A DNA stretch of 64,000 nt from the NCBI GenBank assembly GCA_943737045.1, contig CALSFV010000046.1, forward strand, positions 186,001 to 250,000, given 5' to 3'. The notes below the pieces were generated by a model. The model worked only from the letters and a program-made list of their open reading frames with translations. It searched no databases and was not told the DNA's origin. Position numbers and translations under genes: made by a program. Positions 13,362 to 24,269 of this stretch are shown piece by piece (positions within the stretch are counted from its first letter, which is position 1; every line of letters begins with the position of its first letter). The stretch is from Parapristionchus giblindavisi (Eukaryota > Nematoda > Chromadorea > Rhabditida > Diplogasteridae).

Positions 13362-16330
13362 TCATATAAGAGTAAAAGCTACTTTTGTACTTCGGCCATT
13401 GTGTCGACCGTAAAATAATACGGTTCGACATGAGCTGAAGAGTGTACGATTCAGAATTTTTTTCTCTTTCACATGGTATATGACACGATTAGTATCGTTG
13501 ATAATTTGACTTGTCATGAATTGTTTTGAAGCGAAAATGCAAAGAGTACTGGAAGATAATTTAGCATTTTGGCCTATGTGACCTCTTTTCAGGAATGGAA
13601 AAGTGATCGTATTCAGATTTTTTTGCTCTTTCACATGGTATACGACACGATAGGTATCGTTGCCATTTTCACATTTCACAAGTAATTTTTATCATATAAG
13701 AGTAAAAGCTACTTTTGTACTTCGGCCATTGTGTCGACCGTAAAATAATACGGTTCGACATGAGCTGAAGAGTGTACGATTCAGAATTTTTTTCTCTTTC
13801 ACATGGTATCTGACACGATTAGTTTCGTTGATAATTTGACTTGTCATGAATTGTTTTGTAGCGAAAATGCAAAGAGTACTGGAAGATAATTTAGCATTTT
13901 GGCCTATGTGACCTCTTTTCAGGAATGGAAAAGTGTATCGTATTCAGATTTTTTTGCTCTTTCACATGGTATACGACACGATAGGTATCGTTGCCATTTT
14001 CACATTTCACAAGTAATTTTTATCATATAAGAGTAAAAGCTACTTTTGTACTTCGGCCATTGTGTCGACCGTAAAATAATACGGTTCGACATGAGCTGAA
14101 GAGTGTACGATTCAGAATTATTTTCTCTTTCACATGGTATATGACACGATTAGTATCGTTGACAATTTGACTTGTCATGAATTGTTTTGTAGCGAAAATG
14201 CAAAGAGTACTGGAAGATAATTTAGCATTTTGGCCTATGTGACCGCTTTTCAGGAATGGAAAAGTGTATCGTATTCAGATTTTTTTGCTCTTTCACATGG
14301 TATACGACACGATAGGTATCGTTGCCATTTTCACATTTCACAAGTAATTTTTATCATATAAGAGTAAAAGCTACTTTTGTACTTCGGCCATTGTGTCGAC
14401 CGTAAAATAATACGGTTCGACATGTGCTGAAGAGTGTACGACTCAGAATTTTTTTCTCTTTCACATGGTATATGACACGATTAGTATCGTTGACAATTTG
14501 ACTTGTCATGAATTGTTTTGAAGCGAAAATGCAAAGAGTACTGGAAGATAATTTAGCATTTTGGCCTATGTGACCGCTTTTCAGGAATGGAAAAGTGTAT
14601 CGTATTCAGATTTTTTTGCTCTTTCACATGGTATACGACACGATAGGTATCGTTGCCATTTTCACATTTCACAAGTAATTTTTATCATATAAGAGTAAAA
14701 GCTACTTTTGTACTTCGGCCATTGTGTCGACCGTAAAATGATACGGTTCGACATGAGCTGAAGAGTGTACGATTCAGAATTTTTTTCTCTTTCACATGGT
14801 ATATGACACGATTAGTATCGTTGATAATTTGACTTGTCATGAATTGTTTTGAAGCGAAAATGCAAAGAGTACTGGAAGATAATTTAGCATTTTGGCCTAT
14901 GTGACCTCTTTTCAGGAATGGAAAAGTGATCGTATTCAGATTTTTTTGCTCTTTCACATGGTATACGACACGATAGGTATCGTTGCCATTTTCACATTTC
15001 ACAAGTAATTTTTATCATATAAGAGTAAAAGCTACTTTTGTACTTCGGCCATTGTGTCGACCGTAAAATAATACGGTTCGACATGAGCTGAAGAGTGTAC
15101 GATTCAGAATTTTTTTCTCTTTCACATGGTATCTGACACGATTAGTTTCGTTGATAATTTGACTTGTCATGAATTGTTTTGTAGCGAAAATGCAAAGAGT
15201 ACTGGAAGATAATTTAGCATTTTGGCCTATGTGACCTCTTTTCAGGAATGGAAAAGTGTATCGTATTCAGATTTTTTTGCTCTTTCACATGGTATACGAC
15301 ACGATAGGTATCGTTGCCATTTTCACATTTCACAAGTAATTTTTATCATATAAGAGTAAAAGCTACTTTTGTACTTCGGCCATTGTGTCGACCGTAAAAT
15401 AATACGGTTCGACATGAGCTGAAGAGTGTACGATTCAGAATTATTTTCTCTTTCACATGGTATATGACACGATTAGTATCGTTGACAATTTGACTTGTCA
15501 TGAATTGTTTTGTAGCGAAAATGCAAAGAGTACTGGAAGATAATTTAGCATTTTGGCCTATGTGACCGCTTTTCAGGAATGGAAAAGTGTATCGTATTCA
15601 GATTTTTTTGCTCTTTCACATGGTATACGACACGATAGGTATCGTTGCCATTTTCACATTTCACAAGTAATTTTTATCATATAAGAGTAAAAGCTACTTT
15701 TGTACTTCGGCCATTGTGTCGACCGTAAAATAATACGGTTCGACATGTGCTGAAGAGTGTACGACTCAGAATTTTTTTCTCTTTCACATGGTATATGACA
15801 CGATTAGTATCGTTGACAATTTGACTTGTCATGAATTGTTTTGAAGCGAAAATGCAAAGAGTACTGGAAGATAATTTAGCATTTTGGCCTATGTGACCGC
15901 TTTTCAGGAATGGAAAAGTGTATCGTATTCAGATTTTTTTGCTCTTTCACATGGTATACGACACGATAGGTATCGTTGCCATTTTCACATTTCACAAGTA
16001 ATTTTTATCATATAAGAGTAAAAGCTACTTTTGTACTTCGGCCATTGTGTCGACCGTAAAATGATACGGTTCGACATGAGCTGAAGAGTGTACGATTCAG
16101 AATTTTTTTCTCTTTCACATGGTATATGACACGATTAGTATCGTTGATAATTTGACTTGTCATGAATTGTTTTGAAGCGAAAATGCAAAGAGTACTGGAA
16201 GATAATTTAGCATTTTGGCCTATGTGACCTCTTTTCAGGAATGGAAAAGTGATCGTATTCAGATTTTTTTTGCTCTTTCACATGGTATACGACACGATAG
16301 GTATCGTTGCCATTTTCACATTTCACAAGT
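13362..16330. repeat. Second four-monomer higher-order repeat (1323 bp)
   Basis: A different four-unit cycle: GTGATCG type, TTAGTTTCGTTG type, GAATTATTTTCTC type, then a type with both CATGTGCTGAAG and CGACTCAG. The rare marker AAATGATACGG appears at about 14738 and 16061, 1323 bp apart, so at least two complete rounds are present. This differs from the preceding 9726-13030 cycle and marks an array-domain boundary near 13.3 kb. Confidence 0.7.
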
Positions 16331-19300
16331 AATTTTTATCATATAAGAGTAAAAGCTACTTTTGTACTTCGGCCATTGTGTCGACCGTAAAATAATACGG
16401 TTCGACATGAGCTGAAGAGTGTACGATTCAGAATTTTTTTCTCTTTCACATGGTATCTGACACGATTAGTATCGTTGATAATTTGACTTGTCATGAATTG
16501 TTTTGTAGCGAAAATGCAAAGAGTACTGGAAGATAATTTAGCATTTTGGCATATGTGACCGATTTCAGGAATGGAAAAGTGTATCGTATTCAGATTTTTT
16601 TGCTCTTTCACATGGTATACGACACGATAGGTATCGTTGCCATTTTCACATTTCACAAGTAATTTTTATCATATAAGAGTAAAAGCTACTTTTGTACTTC
16701 GGCCATTGTGTCGACCGTAAAATAATACGGTTCGACATGAGCTGAAGAGTGTACGATTCAGAATTTTTTTCTCTTTCACATGGTATATGACACGATTAGT
16801 ATCGTTGACAATTTGACTTGTCATGAATTGTTTTGTAGCGAAAATGCAAAGAGTACTGGAAGATAATTTAGCATTTTGGCCTATGTGACCGCTTTTCAGG
16901 AATGGAAAAGTGTATCGTATTCAGATTTTTTTGCTCTTTCACATGGTATACGACACGATAGGTATCGTTGCCATTTTCACATTTCACAAGTAATTTTTAT
17001 CATATAAGAGTAAAAGCTACTTTTGTACTTCGGCCATTGTGTCGACCGTAAAATAATACGGTTCGACATGAGCTGAAGAGTGTACGATTCAGAATTTTTT
17101 TCTCTTTCACATGGTATATGACACGATTAGTATCGTTGATAATTTGACTTGTCATGAATTGTTTTGTAGCGAAAATGCAAAGAGTACTGGAAGATAATTT
17201 AGCATTTTGGCCTATGTGACCTCTTTTCAGGAATGGAAAAGTGTATCGTATTCAGATTTTTTTGCTCTTTCACATGGTATACGACACGATAGGTATCGTT
17301 GCCATTTTCACATTTCACAAGTAATTTTTATCATATAAGAGTAAAAGCTACTTTTGTACTTCGGCCATTGTGTCGACCGTAAAATAATACGGTTCGACAT
17401 GTGCTGAAGAGTGTACGATTCAGAATTTTTTTCTCTTTCACATGGTATATGACACGATTAGTATCGTTGACAATTTGACTTGTCATGAATTGTTTTGTAG
17501 CGAAAATGCAAAGAGTACTGGAAGATAATTTAGCATTTTGGCCTATGTGACCGCTTTTCAGGAATGGAAAAGTGTATCGTATTCAGATTTTTTTGCTCTT
17601 TCACATGGTATACGACACGATAGGTATCGTTGCCATTTTCACATTTCACAAGTAATTTTTATCATATAAGAGTAAAAGCTACTTTTGTACTTCGGCCATT
17701 GTGTCGACCGTAAAATAATACGGTTCGACATGAGCTGAAGAGTGTACGATTCAGAATTTTTTTATCTTTCACATGGTATATGACACGATTAGTATCGTTG
17801 ATAATTTGACTTGTCATGAATTGTTTTGAAGCGAAAATGCAAAGAGTACTGGAAGATAATTTAGCATTTTGGCCTATGTGACCTCTTTTCAGGAATGGCA
17901 AAGTGATCGTATTCAGATTTTTTTTGCTCTTTCACATGGTATACGACACGATAGGTATCGTTGCCATTTTCACATTTCACAAGTAATTTTTATCATATAA
18001 GAGTAAAAGCTACTTTTGTACTTCGGCCATTGTGTCGACCGTAAAATAATACGGTTCGACATGAGCTGAAGAGTGTACGATTCAGAATTTTTTTCTCTTT
18101 CACATGGTATCTGACACGATTAGTATCGTTGATAATTTGACTTGTCATGAATTGTTTTGTAGCGAAAATGCAAAGAGTACTGGAAGATAATTTAGCATTT
18201 TGGCATATGTGACCGATTTCAGGAATGGAAAAGTGTATCGTATTCAGATTTTTTTGCTCTTTCACATGGTATACGACACGATAGGTATCGTTGCCATTTT
18301 CACATTTCACAAGTAATTTTTATCATATAAGAGTAAAAGCTACTTTTGTACTTCGGCCATTGTGTCGACCGTAAAATAATACGGTTCGACATGAGCTGAA
18401 GAGTGTACGATTCAGAATTTTTTTCTCTTTCACATGGTATATGACACGATTAGTATCGTTGACAATTTGACTTGTCATGAATTGTTTTGTAGCGAAAATG
18501 CAAAGAGTACTGGAAGATAATTTAGCATTTTTGCCTATGTGACCGCTTTTCAGGAATGGAAAAGTGTATCGTATTCAGATTTTTTTGCTCTTTCACATGG
18601 TATACGACACGATAGGTATCGTTGCCATTTTCACATTTCACAAGTAATTTTTATCATATAAGAGTAAAAGCTACTTTTGTACTTCGGCCATTGTGTCGAC
18701 CGTAAAATAATACGGTTCGACATGAGCTGAAGAGTGTACGATTCAGAATTTTTTTCTCTTTCACATGGTATATGACACGATTAGTATCGTTGATAATTTG
18801 ACTTGTCATGAATTGTTTTGTAGCGAAAATGCAAAGAGTACTGGAAGATAATTTAGCATTTTGGCCTATGTGACCTCTTTTCAGGAATGGAAAAGTGTAT
18901 CGTATTCAGATTTTTTTGCTCTTTCACATGGTATACGACACGATAGGTATCGTTGCCATTTTCACATTTCACAAGTAATTTTTATCATATAAGAGTAAAA
19001 GCTACTTTTGTACTTCGGCCATTGTGTCGACCGTAAAATAATACGGTTCGACATGAGCTGAAGAGTGTACGATTCAGAATTTTTTTCTCTTTCACATGGT
19101 ATATGACACGATTAGTATCGTTGACAATTTGACTTGTCATGAATTGTTTTGTAGCGAAAATGCAAAGAGTACTGGAAGATAATTTAGCATTTTGGCCTAT
19201 GTGACCGCTTTTCAGGAATGGAAAAGTGTATCGTATTCAGATTTTTTTGCTCTTTCACATGGTATACGACACGATAGGTATCGTTGCCATTTTCACATTT

Positions 19301-19861
19301 CACAAGTAATTTTTATCATATAAGAGTAAAAGCTACTTTTGTACTTCGGCCATTGTGTCGACCGTAAAATAATACGGTTCGACATGAGCTGAAGAGTGTA
19401 CGATTCAGAATTTTTTTCTCTTTCACATGGTATCTGACACGATTAGTATCGTTGATAATTTGACTTGTCATGAATTGTTTTGTAGCGAAAATGCAAAGAG
19501 TACTGGAAGATAATTTAGCATTTTGGCATATGTGACCGATTTCAGGAATGGAAAAGTGTATCGTATTCAGATTTTTTTGCTCTTTCACATGGTATACGAC
19601 ACGATAGGTATCGTTGCCATTTTCACATTTCACAAGTAATTTTTATCATATAAGAGTAAAAGCTACTTTTGTACTTCGGCCATTGTGTCGACCGTAAAAT
19701 AATACGGTTCGACATGAGCTGAAGAGTGTACGATTCAGAATTTTTTTCTCTTTCACATGGTATATGACACGATTAGTATCGTTGACAATTTGACTTGTCA
19801 TGAATTGTTTTGTAGCGAAAATGCAAAGAGTACTGGAAGATAATTTAGCATTTTGGCCTAT

Positions 19862-19867
19862 GTGACC
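19862..19867. repeat. Target-site duplication, left copy (GTGACC)
   Basis: The satellite reads CCTATGTGACC and then breaks off into AGTAGTATAGTACG. An uninterrupted monomer reads CCTATGTGACCGCTTTTC. GTGACC is repeated at 40417-40422, immediately after the other end of the insertion, where the satellite continues into GCTTTTCAGG. The two halves rebuild one normal monomer if one GTGACC is removed. Confidence 0.93.
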
Positions 19868-20300
19868 AGTAGTATAGTACGCAATGGAGGCCTCTTTTAC
19901 CGCACTACCAAGATCAAAGGATGCCGCCAGGTCATTAATCATTTTTTGACAGGTCATCAATCAAAAAGTGACAGAGCAGGGGGAGGGAAAGTGACAGGGT
20001 AGGGGGAGGGAAAGTGACAGGGTAGGGAGAGGGAAAGTGACAGGGTAGGGAGAGGGAGAAGTTAATTAATAAAGCTTATTGACAGCCTCATTAATCATAT
20101 CAGTTTATTATTTGTGACAGCATAGGGAGAGGCAAAAAACAAAAGCCTAGAGGGAGGGAGAAGCATAGAGGGAGGCAGAGTAAGTTAATCAACGGGGGAA
20201 ATGGTAGGGAGAGGCAGGGGAGGGAGACAGCCTAGACAGGAGAGAGGGAGAAGCATCTGGTGGCATCCCTAGTGCGGTAAAAGTAATCTCCACTGCGTAC
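19868..20300 (+). repeat. End module of left arm: ~430-bp mini-foldback
   Basis: The outer segment 19877-19929 (GTACGCAATGGAGG ... TTTTACCGCACTA ... GGATGCCGCCA) is repeated in inverted orientation at 20258-20300 (TGGTGGCATCCCTAGTGCGG ... TCCACTGCGTAC). The two differ by a few substitutions and about 10 extra bases in the outer copy. Between them are four 23-bp iterons and further purine-rich pieces of the kind TAGGGAGAGG, AGAGGGAGGGAGAAG and GACAGCCTAGACAGG. The module therefore looks like a MITE-like unit sitting at each end of the palindrome, or a double set of transposase-binding ends. Which enzyme would bind it is unknown. Confidence 0.75.
19968..20059 (+). repeat. Four 23-bp G-rich iterons
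   Basis: Units at 19968, 19991, 20014 and 20037, each starting GTGACAG and ending in a GGGAGGG or GAGAGGG run. They differ at 1-3 positions. Runs of three to five G in close succession (GGGTAGGGGGAGGG) could form a G-quadruplex on the + strand. Subterminal direct repeats of this kind often bind a transposase, but that is inference. A related AT-rich piece follows (TTAATTAATAAAGCTTATTG). Confidence 0.9.
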
Positions 20301-20337
20301 GGACAATATGAATAGCAAAAAACAACTGTATGATAAA

Positions 20338-20434
20338 GTGATTAGCCTTTTAATCGATCAGAGTTATAAGATCAAATGATATCTCATAGATCAAATGATA
20401 AGATCACCACAATCGATCAGCAAAAGGCAATCAC
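20338..20434 (+). repeat. Dyad-rich block inside left arm
   Basis: GTGATTAGCCTTTTAATCGA at 20338 is the imperfect reverse complement of the segment ending at 20434 (AATCGATCAGCAAAAGGCAA from 20411). Between them the motif AGATCAAATGAT occurs twice, at about 20370 and 20389. This gives a stem of about 20 bp with a repeat-containing loop. No gene is visible from 20300 to 20520. Confidence 0.6.
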
Positions 20435-20519
20435 GCACACGGACAGAGCAATAGAGAACACAACCACACGCGACACAAAAATAATAAAGAAATGAAGAGT
20501 AAGGGGCGGAGCCTAATTA

Positions 20520-20966
20520 TATCACATCTGAATCTCTAATGTCTCTCAATTTCCTATACTCTCTCCATTTCTCTGCATCTCTAATCTCTCTCAATGTCTC
20601 ATACTCTCTCTCCCTCTCTGTATCTCTAACCTCTCCATTTTTACATACTCTCTCTTCCTCTCTTTATCTCTAACCTCTCCTTCTTTTACATGCTCTCTCA
20701 CTTTTCGGCTCTCTTTCATATTGCATACTCTTTCTCTTTCTATAACCTCTCTCATTTTGCACACTATCTCTCTTTCTCTAACCTCTCTCAATCTCCCATA
20801 TTATCTCTCTCCTTCTTCGTATCACTAATCTCTCCATCATTACATACTCTCTCTCCCTTGCTCTGCATCTCTAACCTCGCTCAATCTCCCATATTCTCTC
20901 TCCCCTTCTTCGTACCGCTAACCTCTCCATCTATAACATACTCTCTCTCTCTCTCTCTCTCCCTCC

Positions 20967-21014
<48 letters not shown>

Positions 21015-22460
21015 GTTGCACCCCTCTACTCTACAACAACTCCATACTCTGTCTCTCTCTCTCGTTCTCTGCTTCTCTCTCAATCTCAATTTCTCATACT
21101 CTCTCACTTTTCATTACTCTTTCTTATTGTATACTCTTTTTATCTCTGCACTCTCTAATTTTTCACACTCTCTCCCTTTCTCTGCTACAATATCCTTTCT
21201 ACTCTTTCTCCTCCTCTGTCCTCTCTCAATTTCTCACACTATCTCTCTTTCTATAACCTCTTACTCTACCCTCTCTCACTTTACATACTATGTCTCTGTC
21301 TCTAACCTCTCTCATTTTTGCACACTCTCTCTCTCTTTCTCTGTGCTCTATCATTTTTGCATACTCTATTCTCTCCCGCTTCTGCTATTTCGCATTATCT
21401 GAAGGTTATGTCATTTGACCGTCTCTCTCTATGTACTCTCTCTATGGTACATACTCTATCACCACACCATATGGTCATGCGAAGGCTGTTCTACCTCTCT
21501 CTCTCTCTCTTTAGCAACAAAACATAACAAGAATCAGATACCAATTTGAATAGCTAAAAAGAACTAATACTAAGCATACAGTACTTGACCAGAGTTACAG
21601 TATACTTCCTACTCTTTCTGTACTATCTCATTTTCTCATACTCTCTCCCTTCCTCTGCATCTTTAATCTCTCTCATTCTCTCATACTCTCTTCTGCCGAG
21701 AGAAACGAAGGCCCCGTTCTCTGCTGCTCTCCCCTCTTCATCCTTTTCATACTCTCTCACTATCTCTGCATCTTTGTGCTCTCTTATCTACTAATGCTCT
21801 CTCTCCCACTTCTCTAATTCTCTGTTCTCTATCATTTTCACCCACTCTCGTCAAATATGAAATTTGAATTGCTACAGTAATCCCTCTCGAACTGTTTCTT
21901 AATATCCACATTTGAATAGCTAGCTCCAAACAGACCTTCTATCTCTCTGCTCTCTCTCTCTCTATTTTATACACTCTCTAATTTTCTCTACATCTTGTCA
22001 CTCTCCATCATTTGCATACTCTCTCCCTCTCTCTTGCTCGGCATCTCGGCATTCTTTAATTATATACTAATTACTCTCTTTCTCTGAACTCTCTCATCTA
22101 TACATGTCTTTGCCTTTGTGCTCTATCATTTTTGCATACTCTATCTCTGTCTCTCTTTATCTGTTTAGCATATGGCAATGGAAGCGCTGTTCTACCTCTC
22201 TATATCTTCTTTCTCTACATCTCTACTATCTCCATCTTTTCACAGTATCTCTCAGTCCCTGTGTCTTCACCCTAGCTTTTTTTATATATCTTTAGGAGAG
22301 ATTTGAACAAAAATAGTTAATCATTTTAGCTCTTCTACTCACTCTCTTCATCTATTTCGCAATATATACAAGCGATATGAATAGTGGGGCGAATGGATCA
22401 TCTCTCTTTCTCTTTCTTTACACTCTCAAATTTGCAAACACTCGCAAAACACCATATAGT
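20520..22460 (+). repeat. Pyrimidine-rich degenerate minisatellite, left arm
   Basis: Nearly 2 kb in which the + strand is mostly C and T. Loose units contain CATACTCTCTC, TCTCTAACCTCTC, TCAATCTCCCATATT and CTCTGCATCTCTAA. One clear pair of diverged copies starts at 20788 and 20881, 93 bp apart. Leucine/serine-rich open frames here exist because CT-rich sequence lacks stop codons; they carry no domain and are not called as genes. The tract can form purine-pyrimidine triplex structures in principle. Confidence 0.85.
20941..21011 (+). repeat. (CT)n microsatellite, left arm
   Basis: A 71-bp dinucleotide tract with a few C or CC interruptions. The partner in the right arm (39271-39343) is 73 bp, one of the few places where the arms differ, as expected from replication slippage. 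Confidence 0.95.
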
Positions 22461-22720
22461 CATGAAAAGGCTATTCGATCTGACCTCAGTAACAATAAGA
22501 AGTGGATGAAAATTAAATGGATATATACAAATTGCACATAATAAGCGATCTGCGCGATTGGATCAAGTGGTCAAATTAGGCGACTCCATATGAACCTTCT
22601 CCCTCTTGTACAAACACTCTCATCTACAACATATGGTTATGGAAAAGCTATTCAAATCAGCTCTCTTTAGCAACGAAAGAACTCTATGAATTTGGAATAG
22701 TCATTATATACAATAGTAGA
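21465..22720 (+). repeat. Four diverged copies of a CATATGG motif block
   Basis: CACCATATGGTCATGCGAAG (21465), CATATGGCAATGGAAGCG (22169), ACCATATAGTCATGAAAAGG (22451) and CATATGGTTATGGAAAAGC (22630) share the order CATATGGTNATG, then GGCTGTTC or AGCTATTC. In copies 1 and 4 this is followed by CTCTCTTTAGCAAC. A companion piece TTTGAATAGCT occurs at about 21548 and 21909. These are remnants of an older repeat inside the CT-rich region. Confidence 0.6.
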
Positions 22721-23112
22721 AACGATAATAATTATTGTAAACATAATTAATGATTATCCAATAAGATCAACGAACAAGTGATAAAATTACCCAATTGACA
22801 GTATTTGGCAATCAGTAGACTAACCTTTGAGGACCGCGACCGGTTGATTGTCTTATGGCAGAGCTTATTAATTATCCTTATCTCTAATTATCTATTTCAT
22901 ATAATTCTCTTATACTCGACATGTTCTCTCACAGGAAAGGAGCGCTGCTCTTAATTTACATTCTATACCATCTCTCTTTATCTCTATACTTCCTACTGTA
23001 GTTCTCTATATATTTCCTTCTCTTTCTACTCTTTTCTCTATCTATCTTAAATCTGTGACACTTTTTGATCTTCTATCCCTCTCTATCATACTCTCTCTCC
23101 TAGCATTTTTAA
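22721..23112. other. AT-rich stretch, nothing recognised (left arm)
   Basis: AT-rich to about 22915, then CT-rich again to about 23100 (CTCTCTCCTAGCATTTTTAAG at the end, which resembles a polypyrimidine tract plus AG). No gene, RNA or further repeat could be identified. The mirror region is about 37170-37561. Confidence 0.5.
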
Positions 23113-23398
23113 GCAGCCGACAAAAGGAAGACAAACGATCAGAAGGAGTCAGAGGTGAAACCTGCTGATGACACGAAGAATACAGACGCAAAACCACATA
23201 GTGACCCGACCACATAAAGGAGACAGATATTAAGGATACAGGCAATGCAAAGAAGCCAGAACCAGCAGACATAAAGAAGCCCAATGATGTCAAGAAAAGT
23301 CAGGCACTAAGGGCGTGAAGAAGAAGGAGGATACAATAACACACATTGAATCCACACAAACAGGCACAAAGGAACGAAAGAATACCTTCCAGAAGGGG
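23113..23398 (+). pseudogene. Lysine/acidic-rich coding-like fragment with frame breaks
   Basis: Three short open stretches follow each other in different + strand frames, all with the same charged, proline-containing composition. They are 23113-23214 (34 codons, containing KESEVKPADDTKNTDAKP), 23217-23315 (33 codons, containing NAKKPEPADIKKPNDVKK), and about 23288-23398 (containing TKGVKKKEDT, then stop). The shared composition across frame changes suggests a decayed low-complexity tail of a protein. The alternative is that A-rich DNA encodes K and E in any frame by chance. No family is recognised. It is preceded by a pyrimidine tract ending TTTTTAAG, which could be an old splice acceptor. 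The mirror copy is on the minus strand at 36884-37169. Confidence 0.25.
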
Positions 23399-24269
23399 TA
23401 AAGCAGTTACTAAACATTCATCTCCTAAATAAATGGAAGCGCTTAGGGGAACGTGGAACAATCATCAAAATTAGAATCTACACATTTTAGTCATATTATT
23501 ACTGACATAGGACATCCGCGCTAGCGTAATTCTACTGAAATAAAACGCTCAGAAGTAAAACAATTTTTGGCTCTGCCCCTAGCACTAGTTTTTACTGACA
23601 TAAGACAGTGCATACAGAAGCATAACTTACTCCTTTTCACGAAATTCTCAAAGATTGCATAGCGTTTGGTTATGATGATCAGTATGGTAGCATCTATTTA
23701 TACTATAAAGAGAATGCCAAAATCCTATAGTCTTCATCGAGATATGTGCGGTCTTTCATCGACTTAATAAAATTTCACCGTGCCTAATGATGACTCCATT
23801 CATATGTCTGATATTGTTTGATAGGGATCTCGTATATTAGATTCAATAGTTGCCAAAATACAATAAAAAGCGAGAAAATTGTTTTTGCATACTCTCTCAC
23901 TTTTTTCCTTTTCATTACTTTTGAACATCACATTAGCGATTAGATGATGGAGGGATTACATTATATTGCCGATTTTTCCTTCTTACAAATCCCGGTCACA
24001 TAATTCTGCAGACATAGAAATAGAGAGAGCCATGAAGGGGGGGAAATAGAGTTAGATAAAGATAGTTAAATAGAAACGTAAATCAAAGACAGATTCAGTT
24101 TTCCAGTCATCGATTACGCTTTTATACTTTTCTCATAAGATGATCATACCATTGAGAGGGATATGTAAGGATAGTAATAACAATAAAATAAAGAAGAAAA
24201 CCAAGTTAACGAATAAGGGAAGATGTAGTCTCACCAATTTGCTATCATAGCCGATCTCTGTATTGCCAC
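23399..24269. other. AT-rich non-coding stretch (left arm)
   Basis: No gene, RNA or clear repeat seen. It holds scattered stop codons in all frames and a short local GAGAGAG patch near 24020. The mirror region is about 36013-36883. Confidence 0.5.

Larger units (their letters stand above)
1..19867. repeat. 331-bp satellite array, left block
   Basis: About 60 head-to-tail copies of a 330-331-bp AT-rich unit with no other sequence between them. Almost every copy contains the same landmarks in the same order (TTTAGCATTTTGGC, GCTCTTTCACATGGTAT, ACGATAGGTATCGT, GTCGACCGTAAAATAATACG, ACGATTAGTATCGT, GCAAAGAGTACTGG). Copies differ by a few substitutions and 1-bp indels, mostly in T runs and at the sites CCGCTTTTCAGG / CCTCTTTTCAGG / CCGATTTCAGG and GTGTATCG / GTGATCG. 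These variants recur in ordered blocks (higher-order repeats). The last copy is cut at 19867 by the palindromic insertion and resumes at 40417. No function can be read from sequence; centromeric or other heterochromatic satellite is the usual role for such arrays and is inference. Confidence 0.98.

Noticed and set aside
1..19867. CRISPR array
   Set aside because: The unit is 331 bp with no unique spacers between repeats and no cas genes; it is a eukaryotic tandem satellite.
19861..19867. 7-bp target-site duplication TGTGACC
   Set aside because: A T precedes GTGACC on both sides, but on the right this T is also the expected last base of the inverted terminus (ACTACT against AGTAGT), so 6 bp is the simpler reading.
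19646..19960. Open frame crossing the left satellite/element junction (and its counterpart at 40324-40539)
   Set aside because: It reads out of the element end module into satellite DNA on each side. The shared first ~31 codons come from the end module and the rest differs by flank, so it is a chance chimera.
19968..20059. Telomere-like or subtelomeric repeat (GGGTAGGGGG...)
   Set aside because: The 23-bp unit begins with GTGACAG and does not match a known simple telomere repeat; only four copies exist, and they sit inside the element ends.
20690..21402. Leucine/serine-rich open frames of 129-188 codons in the CT tract and arginine/glutamate-rich ones in the mirror tract
   Set aside because: Pyrimidine-rich repeats lack stop codons. 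The longest frame is not even the same length in the two arms (188 against 156 codons), because a 2-bp microsatellite slip shifts it.
23042..23293. 83-codon minus-strand frame (MTSLGFFMSAGSGFF...) and its mirror
   Set aside because: It is antisense to the A-rich lysine/acidic fragment; lack of stops follows from composition, and the sense strand is the more protein-like one.
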